Below, piece by piece: positions 8,176 through 16,676 of a DNA stretch of 26,254 nucleotides. A program made the position numbers and the translations under genes. The stretch comes from an uncultured Ruminococcus sp. (lineage in GTDB: Bacteria; Bacillota; Clostridia; Oscillospirales; CAG-272): positions 1 through 26,254 of the forward strand of contig CADBTH010000016.1 in NCBI GenBank assembly GCA_902797495.1, in the 5' to 3' direction. A model generated the notes under the pieces. It worked only from the letters and a program-made list of their open reading frames with translations, searched no databases and was not told where the DNA came from. Each line of letters begins with the position of its first letter. Position 1 is the first letter of the stretch.

Positions 8176-8967
8176 TCAGTCCGCCTGCCATTCGATATTG
8201 AAAGGATAGACAACTCTTTTAAGGTACAGTCCGTCGGGCGGAAGCGTCGCTCCGGCGCGCGACCTGTCGCGCGAGTCGATGATACCGTCGACGTCGTCCG
8301 GCAGGATCCTTCCCTCCGCCGCGTCGATCAGCGTACCCGCCATTATCCTCACCATGTTGTAGAGGAAGCCGTTCGCGCATACGGAAAACTCGATCACGCC
8401 GTCGTCCCTTCGCGCGACTCCCGCAGAAAAGACGTTTCTTCTGCAGTCGGTGATCTTCGAGCCCGTCGCCATGAAAGACGTGAAGTCGTGCTCTCCGGCG
8501 AAACGCGCGGCGGCGTCGTTCATCGTCGCCGTCGCCCGGTCAGTCAGCTCTTTTCCGTATTCATATATCCGTCCCGCATTAAAAGGAGACGGAACTATAC
8601 TGTCCGAGATCCTGTATACGTATTCCTTTCCGACGACGGAATATCTCGGGTGAAAATCGTCGTCGTCGATCATAAACGCGCCGAGCACCGATATGTCGCG
8701 CGGCAATACGTTGTTCGCGGCGCGGTGTATCTTTGAGACTGGTATTTTCAGCCAACCGTCTCTTGCGTCCGCAGGCTCCGCCGTCACGACGAATCCTTCT
8801 GCGTGGACTCCCGCGTCAGTTCTGCTGCACCCGGTGATATTCATTTTCTCGCCGAACAGAGACGACGCCGCCTCCGTCAGAGTTCCCTGTACGGTCCTGT
8901 GCGACGGCTGCGCCTGAAATCCGTGGAACGCCGCGCCGTCAAAGGCAATTTTCAGCAACAGTTTCAT
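8176..8967 (-). CDS. truA: tRNA pseudouridine(38-40) synthase TruA
   Basis: TruA converts uridines 38-40 of the tRNA anticodon arm to pseudouridine. The 263-residue protein starts with the family pattern KIAFDGAAFHGFQ (6-18) and holds the catalytic aspartate D51 in GCSRTDAGVHA (46-56). Downstream family blocks are also present, including EHDFTSFM and the NGFLYNMVRIMAGT segment near residue 200. Length is normal. The ribosome-binding site TGAGG overlaps the stop codon of ecfT eight bases before the ATG. Its place after ecfA1-ecfA2-ecfT is the classic Bacillota order. No oddities seen. Confidence 0.95.
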   Translation of the reverse strand: MKLLLKIAFDGAAFHGFQAQPSHRTVQGTLTEAASSLFGEKMNITGCSRTDAGVHAEGFVVTAEPADARDGWLKIPVSKIHRAANNVLPRDISVLGAFMIDDDDFHPRYSVVGKEYVYRISDSIVPSPFNAGRIYEYGKELTDRATATMNDAAARFAGEHDFTSFMATGSKITDCRRNVFSAGVARRDDGVIEFSVCANGFLYNMVRIMAGTLIDAAEGRILPDDVDGIIDSRDRSRAGATLPPDGLYLKRVVYPFNIEWQAD

Positions 8968-8975
8968 ATCGCGCC

Positions 8976-9812
8976 TCAGAAACCGAGCGCGAAAGCGTCG
9001 GTATATTTGTTGAGAAGTACGAGCGATACTCCGAGAAGAATTATCACGATAACTCCCGCAAAATCCTTAAAAGTCGCCTTGAGCACGTTCATTCTCGTCC
9101 TTCCCTTTCCGCCGCGGTAGCAGCGGCATTCCATCGCCACGGCGAGCTCGTCAGCCCTGCGGAACGAAGACGCGAAAAGGGGCACGAGCACGGGGATGAG
9201 CGCCTTGGCTCGCTTCACGAGCGACCCCTCGGAGAAGCTCGCCCCTCTCGCCTTCTGCGCGTCCATGATCTTTCCCGTCTCCTCGATGAGGGTCGGGATG
9301 AATCTCAGGGCGATCGTCATCATGAGCGAGAACTCGTGGACGGGGACTTTAATCTTAGCGAGCGGGGAAAGGAGTCTCTCGAGCCCGTCCGTCAGCGCGA
9401 GAGGAGTCGTCGTATAAGTCAGTATCAGGCTCGTGCCGGCGATAAGCAGTACGACTCTGAGCACGATCAGCACCGCGTTCAGTATCCCCGCGGGATAGAT
9501 CGTAAAGATCCACCAGTCGACGAGCGGCTTCGCACCTTCCGCGCCGCGGTACCAGAAAACATTGATCACGCCGGTAAAGATCATTATAAAGATGACCGGC
9601 TTGAGTCCGCGAAGAAGAATCCTCGGTTTTATCCTCGACAGCACCGCCATCGCGACGGTGAACGAGGTGAGGAGCGCGAACGCAAAGACGTTTTTTGCGA
9701 GAAAAACGTCCACTATATAAAGCAAAGACATTATTATCTTCGCTCTCGGGTCAAGTCTGTGAAGGATCGAATCGCCCTCGCAGTACTGACCGAACGCAAC
9801 GTCAAAATTCAT
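8976..9812 (-). CDS. ecfT: ECF transporter transmembrane component EcfT
   Basis: EcfT is the membrane scaffold of energy-coupling-factor vitamin/metal importers; it couples the two ATPases to a substrate-binding S subunit. The 278-residue protein has hydrophobic segments at about 26-40, 42-60, 71-88, 103-131 and 251-268. The long cytoplasmic coupling region (about 140-245) carries KARGAS (187-192), the first Ala-Arg-Gly motif. The second coupling motif reads MECRCYRGG (227-235), a Cys-Arg-Cys variant of the usual Ala-Arg-Gly. AGAGGA precedes the ATG. No S component gene is in the window, so this is a shared group II module whose S subunits must be encoded elsewhere. Confidence 0.92.
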   Translation of the reverse strand: MNFDVAFGQYCEGDSILHRLDPRAKIIMSLLYIVDVFLAKNVFAFALLTSFTVAMAVLSRIKPRILLRGLKPVIFIMIFTGVINVFWYRGAEGAKPLVDWWIFTIYPAGILNAVLIVLRVVLLIAGTSLILTYTTTPLALTDGLERLLSPLAKIKVPVHEFSLMMTIALRFIPTLIEETGKIMDAQKARGASFSEGSLVKRAKALIPVLVPLFASSFRRADELAVAMECRCYRGGKGRTRMNVLKATFKDFAGVIVIILLGVSLVLLNKYTDAFALGF

Positions 9813-9834
9813 CGGTTAAAAAATCCTCTGTAAA

Positions 9835-10710
9835 TCATTTGCCGAGGCCGTATTTTTCGATCAGCCTCTCGGCGGCGTACTTCACCGTATACACGTCGTT
9901 ACCCACGTCGACTCCGAGCCTTGCGAGCTCTTCCGCGACCTTCGTGATCTCGGGAACGTCGAGCCCCATGTCTCTGAGCTCTTCTCCGTGAGAGAAGACC
10001 CTGTCCGTCTCGTCGTAAAGGACTATTTCGCCCTTGTTCATGACCGCGAGCCGGTCGCAGTACTTCGCGACGTCCTCCATACTGTGGCTGACGATCACGA
10101 CGGAGTTACCGCTCTCCCTCTGATAGTTCTTTATCCTGCCGAGTATCTCCCGTCTTCCCGCGGGATCGAGTCCCGCCGCGGGCTCGTCGAGAACGAGCAG
10201 CGACGGCGTCATCGCGATGACTCCCGCCAGCGCGGCGCGCCTCTTCTGACCGCCGGAGATATCGAACGGAGATTTTTCGAGCAGGTCCGGATCGAGCCCC
10301 GAAAACTTCGCAGCCTCGGCGACGCGCCTCTTCAGTTCGTCGCCCGATATGCCCATGTTCTTAGGTCCGAAAGCTATGTCCTCGGAGACCGTCTCGTCGA
10401 AGAGCTGATACTCCGGATACTGCATCACGAGACCGACCTTGAACCTTACGTCTCTTATCTTTACTTTTTTGTCCCAGATATTCGTTCCGTCGACTATGAC
10501 TTCTCCCTCGTCGGGCTTGACAAGACCGTTGAGCATCTTGATGAGAGTCGACTTTCCGCTTCCCGTCGAGCCGATAAGACCCGTCACGCATCCGCCGTAG
10601 ATCTTCAGGCTGACCGATCTTACGGCTTTCTTTTCGTACGCGATCCCTTTGTTGTACGTAAACGACACGCCTCTGAATTCAGCGGCGCACTTCTCTGTGT
10701 TGAGATTCAT
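9835..10710 (-). CDS. ecfA2: ECF transporter ATP-binding protein EcfA2
   Basis: The second ATPase of the ECF importer. From the ATG at 10710 the protein has 291 residues with Walker A GSTGSGKS (47-54), Q-loop Gln 97 in MQYPEYQLF, the signature ISGGQ (151-155), Walker B LLVLDE (171-176) and switch His 209. The C-terminal extension typical of EcfA proteins follows. The reading frame stays open upstream to 10857, but the ATG at 10710 is chosen: it gives normal length, overlaps the ecfA1 stop by four bases (ATGA), and has AGGGGGTG about six bases upstream. It pairs with EcfA1 as a heterodimer on EcfT. Confidence 0.94.
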   Translation of the reverse strand: MNLNTEKCAAEFRGVSFTYNKGIAYEKKAVRSVSLKIYGGCVTGLIGSTGSGKSTLIKMLNGLVKPDEGEVIVDGTNIWDKKVKIRDVRFKVGLVMQYPEYQLFDETVSEDIAFGPKNMGISGDELKRRVAEAAKFSGLDPDLLEKSPFDISGGQKRRAALAGVIAMTPSLLVLDEPAAGLDPAGRREILGRIKNYQRESGNSVVIVSHSMEDVAKYCDRLAVMNKGEIVLYDETDRVFSHGEELRDMGLDVPEITKVAEELARLGVDVGNDVYTVKYAAERLIEKYGLGK

Positions 10711-11582
10711 ATCGCGCACCCCCTGTCGGCGAGCGCCGCCTTGATCACGGCTGCGCACTCTGCGGGGTCGAAGATATCCTTCGGAACGTCGAGCCCCGCG
10801 TCGCGGAGTCTTTGAAGGAGCTCGGTCGTCTGCGGAACGTCGAGTCCCGCCTCCCACATTTTATCGACTTCGGAAAAGACCTCCGAGGGCCTGCCGTCCA
10901 TTATTATGCCGCCGTTGTCGATCACGATCACGCGGTCGGCGAGGGACGCCTCGTTCATATAGTGGGTTATCAGAAGAACGGTTATGCCGTCCTCTTTGTT
11001 GAGTCGGAGTATGTTCTTCATAACTTCTTTCCGTCCGAGAGGATCGAGCATCGCCGTGCTCTCGTCGAAAATGATGCATTTTCTCTTCATGGCGAGCGCG
11101 CCCGCGATCGCCACTCTCTGCTTCTGACCGCCCGAGAGCCTCGACGCCGAGTGACGCGCGTACTCCGACATACCGACCGCCTCCAGCGCGCCGTCGACCC
11201 TCTTTCTGATCTCCTCGGAAGGGATGCCGAGGTTTTCGGGACCGAACGCTACGTCGTCCTCGACTATCGTCGCGACGATTTGGTTGTCGGGATTCTGGAA
11301 GACCATACCTACGTCCCGTCTCGCCTCGTATATCTCGTCCTCCGTGACGTCCTCTCTCGTGACCTCGATCCCGTCGACTTCGAGCCTTCCGGAATCGGGC
11401 AGATTGATCATGCAGAGAAGCTTCGCAAGGGTCGATTTACCGCTTCCGTTTCTTCCGAGGATAGCGGTGAACGATCCTTCTTCTATCTCAAAACTGATAT
11501 TCTTTAGCACCTCGACGCGCTCTTCCGGGGTGTCGCCCTCGTAGGAAAAGCTGACGTTTTCGGCTTTGATGATCTTGCTCAT
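10707..11582 (-). CDS. ecfA1: ECF transporter ATP-binding protein EcfA1
   Basis: The first ATPase of the ECF importer, 291 residues. Visible motifs: Walker A GRNGSGKS (43-50), Q-loop Gln 96 in FQNPDNQIV, signature LSGGQ (149-153), Walker B CIIFDE (169-174) followed by S175 where most EcfA proteins have Pro or Ser, and switch His 207. The FQNPDNQIVATIVEDDVAFG block (95-114) is diagnostic of the CbiO/EcfA group. CAGGAG precedes the ATG by five bases. It follows the methyltransferase gene by 25 bases and is translationally coupled to ecfA2. In many Bacillota this module follows rpoA-rplQ; here it follows ruvC and a methyltransferase instead. Confidence 0.94.
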   Translation of the reverse strand: MSKIIKAENVSFSYEGDTPEERVEVLKNISFEIEEGSFTAILGRNGSGKSTLAKLLCMINLPDSGRLEVDGIEVTREDVTEDEIYEARRDVGMVFQNPDNQIVATIVEDDVAFGPENLGIPSEEIRKRVDGALEAVGMSEYARHSASRLSGGQKQRVAIAGALAMKRKCIIFDESTAMLDPLGRKEVMKNILRLNKEDGITVLLITHYMNEASLADRVIVIDNGGIIMDGRPSEVFSEVDKMWEAGLDVPQTTELLQRLRDAGLDVPKDIFDPAECAAVIKAALADRGCAI

Positions 11583-11607
11583 TTTACTCCTGTTACGGCG
11601 TGCGCCG

Positions 11608-12492
11608 TCAATACTTCACTTCAAATCTCGCTGACGCTCCGGCGGGAAGGATAAGTCCCGAGCGTGTGACCGGAAGGCCGGTCTCGCCGACCTCGAGCTC
11701 TCCGGACGAGGCGACGACGCGGGGAAGCGACTTCATAAGCATATATCCCATAGTCGCGGGAGACAGTCCCGTCGTATACGAATTTATGAGGAAAAACAGA
11801 GGTCTTTCCGAGAGAAGCGACGACGCGAGCGATATCAGCTCGTCGGCGCACTCCTCGAGCTTCCACGTCTCCCCCGAAGGGCCTCTTCCGTAGGACGGAG
11901 GATCCATGATTATCCCGTCGTACCTGTGTCCGCGGCGTATCTCGCGCTCGACGAACTTCTTGCAGTCGTCGACAAGGTACCTGACGGGAGCGTCCCGAAG
12001 TCCCGACAGAGAAAGGTTCTCCTTCGCCGCCGCGACCATTCCGCGCGACGCGTCGACGTGAACGACCTCGGCGCCGCTCCTCGCGGCTGCGGCCGTCGCG
12101 CCTCCGGTGTATGCGAAGAGATTCAGCACTTTAGGTCTCTCTCCTCCGCCTTCGGTCCTCTTTTCAATGAGAGCGGAAAACCAGTCCCAGTTGACCGCCT
12201 GCTCGGGGAAAAGTCCCGTGTGCTTGAAGCCCATCGGGCGGAGCTTGAACTTCAGACCGCCGTAGTTCACGCACCAGCTCTCGGGCATATTGTTGACGAC
12301 CCACGATCCGCCGCCGCTCTTCGACCTGCGGTAAACTCCGTCCGCGCGGCGCCACAGAGGGTCGCGCCTCTCCGAGCTCCATATAATCTGAGGGTCGGGA
12401 CGGATGAGTATCTTGTCCCCCCATCTTTCGAGCCGTTCTCCGCCCTCGGCGTCGATGAGCTCGTAGTCTTCCCATTTATCGCTGATCCACAT
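11608..12492 (-). CDS. Class I SAM-dependent methyltransferase, RlmI/RlmK-like
   Basis: A 294-residue cytoplasmic methyltransferase. SAM-binding motif I is VLNLFAYTGGATAAAA (122-137), the acidic loop ends at D147, and motif IV is MDPPSYGRGP (196-205). These resemble the 23S rRNA cytosine/guanine methyltransferase group around RlmI and RlmK-L. The N-terminal 100 residues form a small strand-rich domain, but I do not see a clear PUA or THUMP domain as in the E. coli enzymes, so the target (rRNA most likely) is not settled. AAGGA overlaps the ruvC stop region and precedes the ATG, giving a nine-base gap to ruvC. No anomalies in frame or length. Confidence 0.8.
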   Translation of the reverse strand: MWISDKWEDYELIDAEGGERLERWGDKILIRPDPQIIWSSERRDPLWRRADGVYRRSKSGGGSWVVNNMPESWCVNYGGLKFKLRPMGFKHTGLFPEQAVNWDWFSALIEKRTEGGGERPKVLNLFAYTGGATAAAARSGAEVVHVDASRGMVAAAKENLSLSGLRDAPVRYLVDDCKKFVEREIRRGHRYDGIIMDPPSYGRGPSGETWKLEECADELISLASSLLSERPLFFLINSYTTGLSPATMGYMLMKSLPRVVASSGELEVGETGLPVTRSGLILPAGASARFEVKY

Positions 12493-12501
12493 AACTGTCC
12501 T

Positions 12502-12999
12502 TCACATCTTATAGTATTTGCTCAGCGGAGACGCGCCTACGTTGGCGTGACAGACCGCGAGAGCGAGAGCGTCCGCCGTGTCGTCCGGCTTCGGCGGTTT
12601 CGGCAGCTTCAGAAGCGCCGTCACCATCGCGATGACCTGTCTCTTCTCCGCGCGCCCGTATCCGACGACCGACTGCTTCACCTGAAGAGGGGTGTACTCG
12701 AAGATCGGAAGCCCGTGCCGTTTTGCGCAGAGAAGGATCACCCCTCTCGCCTCAGCGACGACGATACCCGTCTTCTGGTTCGTGTTCCAGAAAAGCTCCT
12801 CCACCGCCATCACTTCCGGGCGGTAGGTCTCGATCACGTTCGAGAGCGCGTCGTAGATCTGAGAGAGCCTCTCCTCGACCTCGAGCCCCGAGGCGGTCAT
12901 TATCGAGTCGTACGCTACGGGTTTGTATTTAAAATTGGCGGAATCGATGACTCCCCAACCGACGATCGCGATCCCGGGGTCAAGTCCAAGTATCCTCAC
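12502..12999 (-). CDS. ruvC: Holliday junction endodeoxyribonuclease RuvC
   Basis: RuvC cuts Holliday junctions moved by RuvAB. I choose a GTG start at 12999, giving 165 residues that begin MRILGLDPG, as the family does. The ATG five codons upstream (13014) has no ribosome-binding site, lies only about 13 bases after the predicted transcription start, and its own AUGGAG sequence supplies the GGAG used by the GTG. Counting from the GTG, metal ligands are D7 in LDPG, E67 in VEELFW, and D140/D143 in DDTADALA, matching D7, E66, D138 and D141 of E. coli RuvC. First gene of the 11-gene minus-strand unit; ruvA and ruvB are on the other strand, separated by yfhO. Confidence 0.93.
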   Translation of the reverse strand: MRILGLDPGIAIVGWGVIDSANFKYKPVAYDSIMTASGLEVEERLSQIYDALSNVIETYRPEVMAVEELFWNTNQKTGIVVAEARGVILLCAKRHGLPIFEYTPLQVKQSVVGYGRAEKRQVIAMVTALLKLPKPPKPDDTADALALAVCHANVGASPLSKYYKM

Positions 13000-13008
13000 G
13001 GCATATTT

Positions 13009-13012
13009 CTCC
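13009..13012 (-). promoter_or_regulatory. Ribosome binding site deciding the ruvC GTG start
   Basis: GGAG on the minus strand, nine bases before GTG 12999. It lies inside the codons that would follow the alternative ATG at 13014, so the ATG and GTG starts are mutually informative: only the GTG has a Shine-Dalgarno sequence. Confidence 0.6.
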
Positions 13013-13033
13013 ATTTTACTTTTATAATTAAAT

Positions 13034-13062
13034 ATTATATCAGAATATTTTTAAAGAGTCAA
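13034..13062 (-). promoter_or_regulatory. Sigma-A-type promoter of the ruvC operon
   Basis: TTGACT (13057-13062) and a perfect TATAAT (13034-13039) on the minus strand, separated by 17 bases. The transcript would begin near 13027, leaving a leader of about 28 bases before the GTG start of ruvC. It is the only clear promoter for the whole leftward unit. Confidence 0.77.
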
Positions 13063-13109
13063 TGTTTTAATTGTGAATAACGAAAAACACTCAATATTTT
13101 GCGTATTAC

Positions 13110-13138
13110 TTTACTTTTCGGGCGGAGTATGGTATACT
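13110..13138 (+). promoter_or_regulatory. Sigma-A-type promoter of the yfhO-ruvA-ruvB unit
   Basis: TTTACT (13110-13115), 17-base spacer, TATACT (13133-13138) with an extended -10 TG just upstream of it. It faces away from the ruvC promoter, the two -35 boxes being 47 bases apart. A leader of about 30 bases follows, with AGAGG nine bases before the ATG at 13174. Confidence 0.77.
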
Positions 13139-13173
13139 GAATGTAACTATGATCAATTCAGAGGCTTATATAT

Positions 13174-16038
13174 ATGGATCAGGAAACGGTAAATATTGAC
13201 GTCGCCTTCCCCGAAGAAGGCTCCGCCCCGGAAACACGCGGAGCACGGACGGAGGAGATCCCGGCGATACCCGTTAAAAAGAACGGATTTGCGTCCCGTC
13301 TTTACGGAAAGAAATACCTCGGTCTGTGTTTTCTCATCCCCGCGGCGCTGCTCTACTTCATGTACCTCCTGCGCGGAGTTTATCCCGTCGGAGAGGGCTC
13401 CGTGCTGGTGCTCGATCTGAACGGACAGTACGTATACTTTTTCGACGCTCTGCGCGATATCGTGACAAAGGGAGGCAGCTTCGTCTACTCGTTCAGAAGA
13501 GCTCTCGGCGGCGAGTTCATGGGCATTTTCGCCTACTACCTCGCAAGCCCGCTCTCCTTCCTCGTCTCGCTTTTCCCGAAGGAAAACATCACCGAGGCTA
13601 TCAGATTCCTGCTCGTTCTCAAGTGCGGTCTGACGGGATTTACGTTCGGATACTATATTTACAAGACGAGACCGCGCCGCCCCGTGGCGACGGTAATGTT
13701 CTCAACTATGTGGGCGCTCACGGCGTACGCCGTGGTCATGCAGCACAACCTGATGTGGACGGACAACATCATCCTCTTCCCTCTCGTCATGCTCGGTATA
13801 CAGAAGCTGATCAAGGAAGGAAAGCTTGCCATGTACGCCGTCTCGCTCTCTCTGTGCGTACTTAGCAATTTCTACATCGGATACATGACGTGCATCTTTT
13901 CCGCGGTCTACTTCTTCCTCTACTATTTCTCGAAGGAGCGGAGCGAGATCAACCCGGGCGGGGTGCGTTTCCATTTCGGAAAGAGCTTTGCGAGATTCGC
14001 CGCGACGTCCCTTTGCGCCGCGTGCATCTGCGCCGTGATAATCCTTCCGACCTACTACTCCCTGACCCTCGGCAAAACGACTTTCTCCGACCCGAACTTC
14101 ACTCCCGACGTAAAGTTCAACTTAGCTGAAATGATGACGAAGTTCTTCTTCGGCTCGTACGACACGGTGCGGCCGGAAGGCCTTCCGTTCCTTTATACCG
14201 GCACTCTGACCCTTCTGATAGCTCCCGTCTACTTCGTCTGCCGCAAGATACCGACCCGCGAAAAGATCGTCTCCGCCGTGACTCTGATCTTCTTCGTGCT
14301 CAGCATGAATATCACGACTCTCGACCTTTTCTGGCACGGTATGCAGAAGCCTAACTGGCTGAACTACAGATACGCTTATATGCTCTGCTTCTTCCTTCTG
14401 TTCTGGGGATACAGAGTCTTCGAACATATCAGGGAGATCAGCTTCAAATGGATCGCCGCGTCGTTCGCCGCATCTCTCGGACTGATAATATTCCTTCAGA
14501 CTCAGAACTACGAAAACTTCCCGAATATGACGGCGATGCTCCCCTCCGTTCTGCTCCTTTTCATTTACGCCGTGATACTCAGGGGAGTCAAGTCGGGCAG
14601 GGAGCAGATCGAGACCTCGTCAAGAGCGATACTCATTTTCTTCGTCTGCGCCGAGCTTCTCGCCTCGGGTCTTGTCAACTTCAATGCGCTCGACGAGGAC
14701 GTCGTCTTCTCGGGCCGCACAGGATTCAGAACGTTTCTGGACAGAGTCTCCGTCGCGGCTGAGGATCTGAAGGAGTACGACGACTCCTTCTACAGAACGG
14801 AAAAGACGTTTTCGAGAAAAACCAACGACAATATGTCCCTCGGTCTGTACGGGCTCTCCGGATCGACGTCTACTCTCAATTCCGACACCGTAAAATTCCT
14901 CAACAAGATGGGATACGCCTCGAAATCGCACTGGTCTAAGTACCTCGGAGGAAATCCCGTTTCCGACTCTCTGCTCGGTGTAAAATATCTGATAGCCGAG
15001 CACGGCGACGACGTTTACGAAGCCGAAGAGATCATGGACTACCCCGACGACGGACTGAACATGGTCACGTACAGAAACACCTACGCTCTGTCCGTCTGCA
15101 CGGCTGTCCCCGATACTCTGACGAACGCTTCGTTCACCGACGAGGGAAAGACTTCTCCCTTCGACAGGCTGAACGAGCTCGTGTCCCATATGAGATCGGA
15201 CGGCTCGGAGGACGAGGTCTTCCGTACCGCAGAGATCGTCGACACGACTACAGAAAACGTTAGGGAGAGCGTCATCGCGGGTCACTTCAAGTACGAAAAA
15301 TCGGGCGGCAGCCTGACCTCGAGAGTCAATTACAAGATAAAGATCGACTCGGACGATCCGCTATACTGCTACTTCCCGAGCAAGTACACGAGAGACGCGG
15401 GGCTTTTCCTCAACGGCGCGTCGATCGGGACTTACTACGAAAACGAAACTTACAGGATCGTAGAGCTCGGCAGATTCAAGCCGGGCGACGAGATAACGGT
15501 CTCGCTCGAGCTCAAGAAGGACGAGTTGTACGTTGAGACCGGAACGACGTACTTCAGATACCTCGACGCGAAGGTTTACGAGGAGGCGTTCTCGGATATC
15601 GGCAAATACCCGATGACGTTCACCTCCCACACGGAAGACACGCTGACGGGTAATATCAGCGTGCCGGAAGACCGGCGCCGCATATTCACGTCGATACCTT
15701 ACGACAAATACTGGCGCGTGACGTGCGACGGAGAAGAGGTCGCGACCTCGGAGCTCCTCGACGCGCTCCTGACGTTCGAGCTTCCCGCGGGGGATCACGA
15801 AGTGACGATCGAATACAAGCCCGAGCCCGTCAAATACGGAAACATCATATCGGTCGCGGGTATCGCGTCGTTCGTGCTGCTCGCTCTCGGCAACCGTATG
15901 CTGATAAAAAAATCAAAGGATAAACTCGCCGTATCAGTCTCCGAAGGCCCGGAGAACGAACCCGCCGCCGCGGCATCTCCGACAGATACCGCAACGGATG
16001 ACGACGAAAACAAAGACGGCGAAGAGGTGGAAGAATGA
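13174..16038 (+). CDS. YfhO family membrane protein
   Basis: A 954-residue polytopic membrane protein of the YfhO family. In Bacillus and Listeria relatives act as GT-C-like glycosyltransferases that decorate wall or lipoteichoic acids outside the membrane using lipid-linked sugars. An acidic cytoplasmic N-terminus (1-45) precedes the first helix (48-67). The family's DLNGQY (81-86) and RRALGGEF (108-115) blocks lie on the first outer loop, where the catalytic acidic residues would be. About a dozen helices run to residue 502. A large outer domain follows (about 505-885) with SIPYDKYWRV and LPAGDHEVTIEY near its end, then a last helix (about 890-910) and an acidic cytoplasmic tail rich in Asp and Glu. 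It overlaps ruvA by four bases. Family is clear; the sugar and acceptor are not known. Confidence 0.88.
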   Translation: MDQETVNIDVAFPEEGSAPETRGARTEEIPAIPVKKNGFASRLYGKKYLGLCFLIPAALLYFMYLLRGVYPVGEGSVLVLDLNGQYVYFFDALRDIVTKGGSFVYSFRRALGGEFMGIFAYYLASPLSFLVSLFPKENITEAIRFLLVLKCGLTGFTFGYYIYKTRPRRPVATVMFSTMWALTAYAVVMQHNLMWTDNIILFPLVMLGIQKLIKEGKLAMYAVSLSLCVLSNFYIGYMTCIFSAVYFFLYYFSKERSEINPGGVRFHFGKSFARFAATSLCAACICAVIILPTYYSLTLGKTTFSDPNFTPDVKFNLAEMMTKFFFGSYDTVRPEGLPFLYTGTLTLLIAPVYFVCRKIPTREKIVSAVTLIFFVLSMNITTLDLFWHGMQKPNWLNYRYAYMLCFFLLFWGYRVFEHIREISFKWIAASFAASLGLIIFLQTQNYENFPNMTAMLPSVLLLFIYAVILRGVKSGREQIETSSRAILIFFVCAELLASGLVNFNALDEDVVFSGRTGFRTFLDRVSVAAEDLKEYDDSFYRTEKTFSRKTNDNMSLGLYGLSGSTSTLNSDTVKFLNKMGYASKSHWSKYLGGNPVSDSLLGVKYLIAEHGDDVYEAEEIMDYPDDGLNMVTYRNTYALSVCTAVPDTLTNASFTDEGKTSPFDRLNELVSHMRSDGSEDEVFRTAEIVDTTTENVRESVIAGHFKYEKSGGSLTSRVNYKIKIDSDDPLYCYFPSKYTRDAGLFLNGASIGTYYENETYRIVELGRFKPGDEITVSLELKKDELYVETGTTYFRYLDAKVYEEAFSDIGKYPMTFTSHTEDTLTGNISVPEDRRRIFTSIPYDKYWRVTCDGEEVATSELLDALLTFELPAGDHEVTIEYKPEPVKYGNIISVAGIASFVLLALGNRMLIKKSKDKLAVSVSEGPENEPAAAASPTDTATDDDENKDGEEVEE

Positions 16039-16664
16039 TATACTGTCTTACGGGAGAACTGATCTTTCTCGACGCACTGAATTACACGGCGGTCGTAGAC
16101 TGCGCCGGAGTCGGCTACAAGGTAACGGTCACCGCCAACACGCTGACTAAGCTCTCTCCCCTTACGAACAAAGAAGTCCGCGTGTTCACCCATATGCAGG
16201 TGAGCGAGGCGAACGGAGTCGAGCTTTTCGGATTCTTCGATACGGACGAGCTCGAAGCGTTCAAGCTTCTGATAACGGTGTCGGGCATCGGACCGAAGGG
16301 CGCGATGGCCGTCCTTTCGGCGATGGATCCGATGCAGCTCTCACTCGCCATCTCCGCGGAGGACTCCCGCGCCATAGCGCGCGCTCAGGGAGTCGGCGCG
16401 AAGACCGCCGCGAGGATAGTTCTCGAACTCAAGGACAAGTTCGCAAAAGCGTTCCCCGTACCGGAATCGGGCGGCAGCCTCGAGACCTCCTCCGCGCCGC
16501 GCCCCGTATCGAAGGGCTCGGCCTCCAAGCTCTCCGACGCGAGAGACGCTCTCACGGTACTCGGTTTTTCAAGGGCGGAGGCGACGAACGCACTGAGAAA
16601 CGTCAACGCGGAACTGCCGCTTGAGGACATGATCAAAGAAGCCCTCGCACAGCTGATGAAATAA
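16035..16664 (+). CDS. ruvA: Holliday junction branch migration protein RuvA
   Basis: RuvA binds the four-way junction and loads RuvB. The 209-residue protein shows domain I, an OB fold (1-62, MIYCLTGELIF start), two helix-hairpin-helix motifs at VSGIGPKGA (82-90) and AQGVGAKTA (117-125), a flexible Ser/Pro linker (about 140-165), and domain III (166-207), which contacts RuvB. The ATG overlaps the yfhO stop by four bases, so translation of ruvA likely depends on ribosomes finishing yfhO; this is an unusual partner for ruvA. AGAGGTGG precedes the start. Confidence 0.95.
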   Translation: MIYCLTGELIFLDALNYTAVVDCAGVGYKVTVTANTLTKLSPLTNKEVRVFTHMQVSEANGVELFGFFDTDELEAFKLLITVSGIGPKGAMAVLSAMDPMQLSLAISAEDSRAIARAQGVGAKTAARIVLELKDKFAKAFPVPESGGSLETSSAPRPVSKGSASKLSDARDALTVLGFSRAEATNALRNVNAELPLEDMIKEALAQLMK

Positions 16665-16676
16665 GGAGGTAACGAT

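Noticed and set aside
10711..10857. A 49-residue N-terminal extension of EcfA2
   Set aside because: Arg-rich sequence overlapping ecfA1 in another frame; the ATG at 10710 has a good ribosome site and an ATGA overlap.
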